A stretch of DNA of 47,510 nucleotides, from assembly GCA_026397725.1 (NCBI GenBank), contig JAPLUI010000505.1:1-47510 (forward strand). Direction: 5' to 3'. This DNA comes from Verrucomicrobiota bacterium (GTDB lineage: Bacteria > Verrucomicrobiota > Verrucomicrobiia > Verrucomicrobiales > Akkermansiaceae). This document shows, piece after piece, positions 9,090 through 17,500 of the stretch; position 1 is the first letter of the stretch; every line of letters starts with the position of its first letter. Both the position numbers and the translations under genes were made by a program. A model generated the notes under the pieces. That model saw nothing but the letters and a program-made list of their open reading frames with translations. It made no database searches and was not told the DNA's origin.

Positions 9090-10187
9090 TCAAGGTAGTG
9101 CTCCTCGGCCTTGTGCCGATCCGGTGGAGCGGCCTTCGATCCGGCGCATGGGGATCATGCGGGCTTGGTCGAAGGGTTTGCCTGACTGCACCACCCGCAG
9201 CGCCATGTCCACCGCAATATGGCACAGCTTGTCGCGGTCGAGGATGTAGCTGGTGATCGGTGGATAGAGGAACTCCAGCAAGGGGTCGTCGATCATGCTG
9301 ATGAGCGACACGTCCTCCGGCACCCGCAAGCCGTGGTGGCCGAGCCAGGTCAGCACCGGCAACAGGTTGCGCACCCCCAGCGTGAGGAACGCGGTGGGCG
9401 GTTTGGTGCTGGCAAACATCCGGGCCAACATGGGGAAGAAATTCGCCGCGTGGTCTTTCCAGTGGGGGACGTGGAAGGCCTCGTCCCACTCCACGCCGTG
9501 TTCCTGCAACACCGCGCACAAGGTCGCCACCATCTGCACCCCGTAGGCATTGTGCAGCGGATAGACGATGCGCCGGTGACCCAACACCAACAACGACTTC
9601 GCCGCATCGCGAATCGCCTGGTCGCCGTCGCCACCCGTGCGCGGCAGGTGGTGGCGGTAGGACCCGCCGACGCACACACAAGGCAACTGTCTGGTCTCCA
9701 GCCACGCTTCGATTTCCGGGGTGGCATCGACCACCACCCACACGTCGCAATCGCCACCTGCGGTTTCCTTGGCCAGGATTCGCCCCGGACGGCTCGTCCG
9801 GAATGCCGCCGAGACTTGGAATGCGACATCGGCGCCGTGGCTCGCCAAGCGCTCCCGCATCTGGCGCATGCCGGCCTGAAACCCGGCCGATCTCTCGTGT
9901 AGCGGCGCGGCCAACAGAAAGCGCACCAAGGGCCCGGCCTTCTTGCGGCCGAACCAGTTCTTCCTCACCTCGCGCGCCACTCCGGTCGAGGCGGCCGCCA
10001 CGACTTCCTCCCGTTCCAGCAAATCCAGCGCGCCCCGGATCGTCGGCCGCGACACATCCAGGATGCGTGCCAGTTCGTTTTCACCCGGCAGTGTTGGTCC
10101 GAATTGACCGGTCTCGATCCGCTCGCGGATCAAGTCGGCTGATTGCCGCATCAGGGAACGGGGGCCGGTCTTGCCGTCGTCTTTCAT
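9090..10187 (-). CDS. GntR-type winged-helix / LacI-type sugar-binding hybrid transcription regulator
   Basis: The N-terminal ~75 residues form a GntR winged helix (IRERIETGQFG, LPGENELARILDVSRPTIRGALDLLE). The rest resembles the periplasmic-binding-protein-like effector domain of LacI/AraR regulators (VLGHRRIVYPLHN, ISMIDDPLLEFLYPPITSY). Such hybrids sense sugars or sugar derivatives. I chose the start at 10187 (MKDDGKTGP) because the GntR domain begins soon after; the frame is also open to an ATG at 10235. The gene is last in a three-gene run with the GH9-like and metallopeptidase genes (gap of 83 bp from 10271), so it probably controls them. It may also act on the CCTGTAA/TTACAGG sites upstream of the large secreted proteins, but nothing here proves that. 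Confidence 0.8.
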   Translation of the reverse strand: MKDDGKTGPRSLMRQSADLIRERIETGQFGPTLPGENELARILDVSRPTIRGALDLLEREEVVAAASTGVAREVRKNWFGRKKAGPLVRFLLAAPLHERSAGFQAGMRQMRERLASHGADVAFQVSAAFRTSRPGRILAKETAGGDCDVWVVVDATPEIEAWLETRQLPCVCVGGSYRHHLPRTGGDGDQAIRDAAKSLLVLGHRRIVYPLHNAYGVQMVATLCAVLQEHGVEWDEAFHVPHWKDHAANFFPMLARMFASTKPPTAFLTLGVRNLLPVLTWLGHHGLRVPEDVSLISMIDDPLLEFLYPPITSYILDRDKLCHIAVDMALRVVQSGKPFDQARMIPMRRIEGRSTGSAQGRGALP

Positions 10188-10270
10188 TTCGGCAAAGGCT
10201 ATGGTCGGCACCCACGGAGTGCAAGCCCGAACCAAGCGAAGGACACTTTGGGTGGCTCGGTACCTTGCAG

Positions 10271-13200
10271 TTAATCATTGGCCTTTGAGGCGATCCTGCC
10301 GGTCCCGACGCATTCGCGTGCCGGCACGCCCTCATCGATGAAGGCCCGCACCAGGCAGGGCATCACTTTCTGTCCGCATTCAAACGGCACCATGAACTCC
10401 TGCCTGGCTCCTGCCTGCAATGCCAGTTCGAGCTGGGTCACGCTCAAGCGCAGCCCGCTGGCGGAAAGCGCAAGCTTCAACTTCACGTCCTTCGAGCCCG
10501 CGTTATCGACCACGATGCTGGCCTCACCGGCGGCCCCGATCACCAGCTTCTCCGGCACCTGAACCGCCAGCTTCACCTCACGCGCGAAGTCCACGATCAG
10601 GGTGTGAGTGCCGCCCGCAATCACGGCGAGTGGCCGGGTGATCTCGCGGCCGTTATAGGTGAGGCGAGCCGTGCCGCTGCACGGCGTGGGGAGGTCGGTG
10701 ATCACCAGGGTCCCGCTGCCGTCGGTTTGGTAGGTGCGGGTCAGTTTGTCGTGCGGCGCCGCGGTTTCCGTCAGGTCAATGGCAACCTCGGACGCCACGG
10801 CCGCGCCATCGTTCAAGGACTTGAGGGTGAGCGTGTAACCGGCCTCCAACCGCGCCACCGCGTGAACGTAAGCATGGCTGTGGAGGATCCAGCCTTCGTT
10901 GAACTGCAGCCCGCCACCCTGGTTTATCATGCCCCGGGGCTTGTCCGACTGGCAGGCAATGAAGTTGTCAAAGGTGGGCTGCCAGAACTGGGGCGCGGCG
11001 CAGAAGCCGTTCGGCACGGAGCCTCGTGCCGTCTCCGCGAGATCCCCCGCAGGACCAAACCAGGACCGCCCCACTCCTTGGATCAAGGTCCGTGCATCCC
11101 AGGCCGTCTCCTCATAGGCATTCGGGATGCCGGGATTCAGGCCGCCAATGAAGTTCACCCCGGCCAAGGCCGGCACCTGAAAGCTGCTGTCATGCAGGAA
11201 CTCGCCGAGCAGCATGAAGTTCTTGGCGCTGAAGCCATACAGGCACGATGAGCCCATCAAGGTGTTTTGGAAATACTTGAGGCCGCCATGTTGGGGATCC
11301 CGGTAACAGGCCACCGGATAGATGCCCAGCGGATTGAGCGTTGTGGCCTTGCGGGCGTAGTGCTCCGCATAGGTGAGAATGGCATTGTGCCACGACGCGG
11401 CCATCGGGTGTTTGGGTGCCAGGCGCAACAGGTGCATGAAGCCCTCCAGGTTCAAGGCTTCCACATTCCCTTCCCACCAGAAGCCCCCCTGCATGAATTC
11501 ATGGAAGAAGGCCTCGTGGTTACCTTCAAACTCGTAAAACGTGCCGAAGCAACCCTCGATCGGGTGCTCCCAATCGGTGAACTGTCGGGCCACCACGACC
11601 TCGGCGAATTCGCTCGCCCGGTCCAGATACTTGCTCTCACCGGTGATTTCATATAGCAAGGCCGAGCCTTGAATAAAAGGCAGGCGGTCCCGGGTCCGCA
11701 GCGTCTCGGGCATCTTCCAGTTCTGGTCCAGAATGTTATAGAAACTCCGCCCAAAGGTGTCCTGGATCCCGACGGGGGCATTCCAGAAATAGGCATTGCA
11801 GCCTGGCGGAAAGGTCTTGTCGGTCTTGGTGTGATAGGGACGCCGCACGCAGAGCTGCCAGGCCTTTTTCGCCGCCGTCAGATAGCGTGCGGCGCGTTGC
11901 GGGTCGCGTTCCTGGAAAAACCGGTGGGCCTTGGCCAGCAGCGCCATCCCATACGCCGCATCCAGATAGGTCGAAAAGCTACCCGCCCAGGTATCCTGCT
12001 TGTTCACCAGCAGGGAATGATAGAACATGCCGTCGATTTCAGGGTCCGTGCTGCTGCGCTGGGCCGCGACGAAGTAGTCCGCGCCCATGGCCGCCAGCTC
12101 GATCATCCGCTGGCGGTCTGGCGCGGAAAACCTGCCGCCCAGGAGGTCGTGCAGCTCGAACAGGGCATACACGCAGGTGCCCACCGGCTCGAGTTCGGCA
12201 TAGGGGCTGCCGCAATCCATGTAGATCCTCGTCTCCGGCGGACAATTCATATACAAGCCCTGCAAGCCGCCCCGCTGGTCAGCCACGCCCTGATGGATGC
12301 GATGCTCCAGTTGATCCAACGCGATGACCGTTAGATCCGTCTGGTGAAACACCCCCTCTTCGATCTTGAATCGGGTTGAAACCAATTTACCGGTTTTCAC
12401 ATAGAACTCGCCGGCCAGTCGCAACGGGGTGAAATCCAGGATCCACCAGCAGGTGTCCCACTTTTTCCCCCATTTCGTCACCTTGCCGCGAAACACCTCC
12501 TGCTCGGATTTCGCGTCGATCACACTGAACTCCGGCTCCATGAAACCCGCCGGCGGGTTCTCCACGGCGCTGCGCAGATAGACATGCTTGGCATTGCGCG
12601 GATGATATCCGATCTGGGATTCCAGAATGCTGACCGGGGTTCTCTGCCAGACCAGGCGTTCCTGCAGCTTGCTATCCCACCCGGCGGCCTTGACATGCAT
12701 GACGATTTCCTCGCCACTCAAGGGTTCCCGGTAGATGGCCAGGTCGGCAATCCGAATATCGGCATGCTCGAACCCGTTGGTGGTGTTGGAGGCACCCACC
12801 ACCAATGGCAATCCTGCGGCAGCGCTCACCGGCACCAGCTCCCCCTGGCGCACGCACTCCTTCCCGTTCAGCCAAACCTGAACCTTGCCGTCCGCAAATC
12901 CCAACGCGACGTGATACCACTGATTCAGCGCCAGCGAATCATTACATTCAAAGCGACTGATCCCGCTCCCATTGTAGAGAATCAGGACATTCGTGTCCGG
13001 ATTGTAATGCAAACTGAACCTGGTGGACCGCTCATTGCGAATGGCATACAGGCACAGATTCCCGGCGGTCGGCTTGGCGATCTCAAACAACAGCTCCACG
13101 CCTAACCGGGGTGCCGCCAACTCCGGGGTGGGATTGACCGCCAGGCAATTGCCGTCACTCAGATCCACACAGGCGCCACCAAAAGGACCGGTGCCCCAGG

Positions 13201-13459
13201 CGAGATCGGGCTTGGCCGGAACCAGTTCAAGGGTGCCGACGTCAGCCTTCAGGCTGCCTGCCAGGGACCAGTAAGCGAGGAGTTCACGCGAACTCCTGAT
13301 GCATTCACCATAGGCTTTCGCCGCAGCCGACAACGTCTCCGCGCCAGAGGCCGAACCGGCGGCAAATACCGCCAGCATCGCCAGCGACACGCCACCTCTC
13401 AGAGCGCGTTTCAAACTCCTGCGGACCCCATCCCCATCACTCCTGTGGTGTTGTTTCAT
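10271..13459 (-). CDS. Large secreted LamG / CelD_N / GH9-like glycoside hydrolase
   Basis: This 1,062-residue protein has an N-terminal signal sequence (hydrophobic stretch near residues 25-40, ending ASGA). A concanavalin/LamG-like domain follows (about 55-260; WYHVALGFADGKVQVWLNG). Next come a CelD_N immunoglobulin-like domain (about 285-375; SQIGYHPRNAKHVYLR) and a long alpha/alpha-barrel region (about 380-890) resembling GH9 (SFSTYLDAAYGMALLAKA, FNEGWILHSHAYVHAVA). The last ~150 residues look like beta-sandwich modules. The canonical GH9 DAGD motif is not obvious; the corresponding stretch reads YMDCGSPYAELEPVG, so activity and substrate are uncertain. The start is 15 bp after the stop of the metallopeptidase gene, consistent with an operon. 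The product probably acts on an extracellular polysaccharide or glycoconjugate. Confidence 0.7.
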   Translation of the reverse strand: MKQHHRSDGDGVRRSLKRALRGGVSLAMLAVFAAGSASGAETLSAAAKAYGECIRSSRELLAYWSLAGSLKADVGTLELVPAKPDLAWGTGPFGGACVDLSDGNCLAVNPTPELAAPRLGVELLFEIAKPTAGNLCLYAIRNERSTRFSLHYNPDTNVLILYNGSGISRFECNDSLALNQWYHVALGFADGKVQVWLNGKECVRQGELVPVSAAAGLPLVVGASNTTNGFEHADIRIADLAIYREPLSGEEIVMHVKAAGWDSKLQERLVWQRTPVSILESQIGYHPRNAKHVYLRSAVENPPAGFMEPEFSVIDAKSEQEVFRGKVTKWGKKWDTCWWILDFTPLRLAGEFYVKTGKLVSTRFKIEEGVFHQTDLTVIALDQLEHRIHQGVADQRGGLQGLYMNCPPETRIYMDCGSPYAELEPVGTCVYALFELHDLLGGRFSAPDRQRMIELAAMGADYFVAAQRSSTDPEIDGMFYHSLLVNKQDTWAGSFSTYLDAAYGMALLAKAHRFFQERDPQRAARYLTAAKKAWQLCVRRPYHTKTDKTFPPGCNAYFWNAPVGIQDTFGRSFYNILDQNWKMPETLRTRDRLPFIQGSALLYEITGESKYLDRASEFAEVVVARQFTDWEHPIEGCFGTFYEFEGNHEAFFHEFMQGGFWWEGNVEALNLEGFMHLLRLAPKHPMAASWHNAILTYAEHYARKATTLNPLGIYPVACYRDPQHGGLKYFQNTLMGSSCLYGFSAKNFMLLGEFLHDSSFQVPALAGVNFIGGLNPGIPNAYEETAWDARTLIQGVGRSWFGPAGDLAETARGSVPNGFCAAPQFWQPTFDNFIACQSDKPRGMINQGGGLQFNEGWILHSHAYVHAVARLEAGYTLTLKSLNDGAAVASEVAIDLTETAAPHDKLTRTYQTDGSGTLVITDLPTPCSGTARLTYNGREITRPLAVIAGGTHTLIVDFAREVKLAVQVPEKLVIGAAGEASIVVDNAGSKDVKLKLALSASGLRLSVTQLELALQAGARQEFMVPFECGQKVMPCLVRAFIDEGVPARECVGTGRIASKAND

Positions 13460-13474
13460 ATTCTGTTAGACTGA

Positions 13475-14317
13475 TCATTGCTTGATCTCCCAAAGTTCGC
13501 GAATCATCGCATAGCCTTCCGGATCGTATGTCGCTAACTCCTGGCGGTTGCGCGGCGCATAGTCGCAGCCCGCGAAATACATGCATGAGAGTTCGGCGAA
13601 ATACTCCATCGGGTTTTCGATCGCATAGGCCTTGGCGACCGTCTGGCCTTGGTCAGTGCGCACATTGCGGTAGAGTTTGCGGTTCATGGCGTTCTCGTAT
13701 GCCCGGACGATCTCGGCCCGGTCTTCCGGCCACTGCCCCAGATGATGCGCATGCGCCAATTCGTGCAGCGTGAGCTTGAGCGCCCAGAGGTCCGACTGCC
13801 ACTCATAATTCTCGGCGGAGTAAATCACAATGCTATTGCCCCAATGCGGATCAAGCGTCGGATAACAATCTGGTGCCTGCGGCTGGTAGTATTCCGTGCC
13901 ATTGTCACGGCCTCCGCCCTTCGCCTTAGGCCCGTACATCAGGAAGATCTTCAGCTTCTTCAGGTTGGCGCGGGAAGCCTCCGGCAGCGCCGCCAGCGCT
14001 TCATTCAACTTCTGCCCAAGCCGCGCCGCCGCCTTGCCGGCCAGCTCGGGCTCCTCGGCCAGGGCCTGCTTTTCCACCTGGATCGTCCAACCGGCAGCGA
14101 GCACCGGGGTGTACTCGCGCGGCGGGTCCCGGAAGTTGACCGGCTTTTGCGGGATGCCGGGGTACTTCGGCCCCTGGCGAGCCTTCACCGGTGTCGCGGT
14201 CGAACCTGCCGCGGACGGCGGGGACACCACGGCAACGCCGGATTCCTCGGCGGCGGCATCACCCGCACGCACGATCAACAGGCCGGCAAGCAATGCCTTG
14301 GCAACCGAACTTCTCAT
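13475..14317 (-). CDS. Secreted zinc metallopeptidase, HExxH (gluzincin/ATLF-like)
   Basis: This 280-residue protein has a signal peptide (VAKALLAGLLIV, cleavage near GDAAA) and a zinc motif HELAH at residues 185-189. A likely third ligand lies in NPMEYFAE (Glu238 or Glu242). The arrangement, together with a C-terminal helix rich in Tyr and Phe, recalls the anthrax-lethal-factor-like or related gluzincin families often annotated as putative metalloproteases in environmental bacteria. It is the first gene of the run leading to the GH9-like protein and the GntR/LacI regulator. No Shine-Dalgarno sequence is evident at 14317. The substrate is unknown; the context suggests attack on glycosylated extracellular material. 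Confidence 0.65.
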   Translation of the reverse strand: MRSSVAKALLAGLLIVRAGDAAAEESGVAVVSPPSAAGSTATPVKARQGPKYPGIPQKPVNFRDPPREYTPVLAAGWTIQVEKQALAEEPELAGKAAARLGQKLNEALAALPEASRANLKKLKIFLMYGPKAKGGGRDNGTEYYQPQAPDCYPTLDPHWGNSIVIYSAENYEWQSDLWALKLTLHELAHAHHLGQWPEDRAEIVRAYENAMNRKLYRNVRTDQGQTVAKAYAIENPMEYFAELSCMYFAGCDYAPRNRQELATYDPEGYAMIRELWEIKQ

Positions 14318-14466
14318 GGGATTGATTGGGATTCTGACTTGGGGGACGGCGAACTTCCGGCGATGCGGCGTTTCAAAAACGCGAGGCCGCCGGTCTTCAC
14401 CGGTGGCCCCGCCATTTCAGGGAACACCATCTACGTCGGAAAATCACAGCAGACGGAACAGGGAAT

Positions 14467-14522
14467 AGTGGATCGGGGAGGACCTTCCATCCTCGATCTC
14501 CGATCCACTACCCGCTATCTCA
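14467..14522. repeat. Palindromic heptad element after gene A
   Basis: Perfect 10-bp arms AGTGGATCGG (14467-14476) and CCGATCCACT (14500-14509) flank a spacer containing CCATCCTCGATCT. 7-mer type sequence (CTACCCG, CTATCTC) continues to 14521. The element lies 10 bp downstream of the gene A stop codon. The rest of 14318-14532 holds no gene. Confidence 0.7.
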
Positions 14523-14532
14523 AATCAGTCTT

Positions 14533-17500
14533 TCACTCCGCCTGCACCCGCACGAAGAGTTCGTCACCCGCCGGGGGCGCGCTGAGCGTGACCTCCACCG
14601 TCTCGACGCCCTCGCTAGGGGTGCCGACAACGGTCTCGGTCACGGCCGCCGGGCCGTTCCAGGCCTGCAAATCCGCGGACGTCCACACGGTGTAGGCGAG
14701 ACCGGTATTCTCGGTCCGGGTGTAGCGGAACTGATGGGTGCCCTTGTCAAGCGGTACTATGTTCGGGTTGACCGACGAACCCGTGGTGGGGTTGAGACCG
14801 AACGCGTATTCTCCGAAGTTGCTCATGCCGTCGCGGTCCAGGTCCGCCGTGGGATCCGTGAGGTCGGCGGTGGGATACTTCGTGGCGGCCCAGTCGGCAT
14901 AGGTCAACGTGGCCGGCGGGTTCAGGTAGTGGGTCTGGATTTCCGTCGCGGTGAGCGCGCGGCTGTAGATCGCCACGTCCTGCATGTAGGAAGGCGCAGG
15001 GGTGCCGCCATTGCGCGATCCAATCGTGAACCCGGGCTGGGTGGCAGTGGCCGGCTGATAGAGCGTCGAGATGACCTGGCCTTCCAGAACGCCGTTCACA
15101 TACAGTTTGAATTTGGTTCCATCGTAGGTACCGACCACATGATATACATTGCCGGCCAGGGCGTCAGTCGTGCTGTTGACGGTAGCGGTGTTTCCTGCTG
15201 AATCAATCCCGACCTGGATGCCGAACTTCGTATTGGTGTTGTTCTTCCAGATCGCATAACCCTTGCGGCCACCGGCGGTGCGGTCCTGCAGGGAGACGAG
15301 ATACTGAACCGCCGCGTCAACCGGCTTGACCCAGCATTCCACCGAGAATTCATAATTCGGGTTCATGCTGGGGTTATACGGTGCTCCTGTGTTTCCGGAA
15401 GCTAACAGGACAGACGGATTCCCGTCCGCCCGCATGCCGGTCTGGTTGAGGGAGTACGTGCCGCCGTAGGTCAGGTTGTTGATGCCGGAGGCGATGTCAT
15501 ACCCCGTCGTGCCGGACGGTTCGTTCAACGGCCAGTAGGCCACCGGGCCGCTCGCCAGCACGCGTTGCTGATAGCTGCCCGTCCCGCTGGTGGTGGCGTG
15601 TTGCACCGTCACCGTATAATCCGTAGATGAACCATCCTCGGCAGTGATCACATAGTGCTGCGCCGTATTGAAGTCCTGCGGGGTGCCGGAGGCCGGACTG
15701 CCGGTGGCGGCCCAGGAAATGGTGTACGTGGGTGCCAAACCGTTCAAGTCGGCGGCGGTGGGCACGACCATGCGGAAACTCGTCGCGCTCGTCGCCCAGG
15801 CATAGCCATAACCCGGGAAATAGAGCCTCGTCATTTCCTTCCCCGTAGCCAAGGGTGCCACCACAACCGTGACGACATAAGGATTGACCGTGGCCCCGTC
15901 CGTGACGGTGTAGGTCGCCGGATTGGTGTCGGCAAAGGTCGGGACCGGCGGCGAACCGCTAGTCCGATCGCAGGTCCCCGAGGACAGCGCGAAGGTCGGA
16001 TTGAGGGCCGCCAAATCCGTCAGGTTCGGCACGGTCAGTGAGATGGTCTTGGCGCTTTGGTCAATGACGCCGAGATAGCTTCCCCAACGGAAATCCGTGA
16101 TCCATCCCGCAGGGAGGGACAGCACGCCGGTCGTGGTGTCCAACACCCAGATTCTGCTCCCGGCCGTCTTCAACCAAAGGTTGCCGCTCTTGGTGAAGCC
16201 GGTCACGGTGAAGGTGGTGCCGTAGTATTCCTTCAGGGTTCCGACGTCAATCAAGGACCAACTGGCGTTGCTGCCGTTAGTCAGCGTCACCGCCGAGGTA
16301 TCGATGTTGATCGCGCCGTTCAAGCGGATGGTGCCCGCGCCGGTGATCTTGTTGCTGCCGGAATCGGTGACCTTGAATTTCAGGCTGCCGCCGTCATTCA
16401 GGATGACCCAGGCGGCGGCACTCAGGACGGTGTCACCCGTGTAGGTGTTCGCACCATTGAGGATCAATCCGGACCAGCCTTCCGCCGGGTAGTTACCCGT
16501 GGCACTGATGACATTCAAGCCACCGGTACCGCCGATTGGCGCATTGATGCTAACCTGGCTGGTGAGGTGGCTGGTGATGTTGATATCAAGGATCGAGTTG
16601 AGGGTGATGGCGCCAAAGTTCAGGGCTGCGGGGGTGGTTGTCGAAATGTCGCCGCCACGGCTCAAGCTCGCATGGCTGGCACCATTGTCGAAAATGAGCG
16701 TTTTGCCTGCCCCGTTGAGGGTCTGGTTCGCGCCGCCGTCACCACCCAGGTGCAGCGAGCCGATCGTAATGCTCGGGCTGGTGATGTTCCAAATGTTGGT
16801 TCCGGCCTGGGTATTGCAAGTCACGGCGGTTCCCGCAGCATTCGGGTAACCCGCCCTATCCCAGTGGGCGGATTCCCAATCATAAGTGCCGGGGGCGGTT
16901 GTCTTGACCCAGGTATAGGGTGGCACGTACTGCTCGACCGTCACGGTATAGACATTGGTGACCGCCCCGTCCCGGATGGTGTAGGTGGCCGGGTTCTGCG
17001 CGGCGAAGGTCGGTGACGGCGGCGAGCCGCTGGTCTGATCGATGCAGGTCCCGGAGAATACGGTGAAGGTCGGTGCGAGGGTCGCCAGATTCGTGCCGAT
17101 GGGCACGGTCAGGACAATGGTCTTGGCGGCTTGGTTGACAACACCGTCATAGCCTGGAACCCCGAAACTCACGATTTCCGCCAGACCGGGATAACTGGTG
17201 GTCAGGCCATACTTCGCGGCGAGGTAGGCACCCACCGAATTCAGTTCCCCGCCCGTCAGGACGCGGTCGTAAACCACCACTTCCGAGATGTCACAATCGG
17301 AATATTCGCCGAACCCGGAACCGTTCAACTGCAGATTGTTCGGGCCTTGCGAGCCACCATTATTCGATGCCACCTGGACGCCGTTCGCGTAGACCGTGTA
17401 AGTATCAGCACTCACGTCGAGGGTCGCCGCATGCAAGCGCGGGTTCGTGTCAGATGTCACGCCTCCCTCGTTGACCCATCCTTCGAAGTAGAACCGGTTG

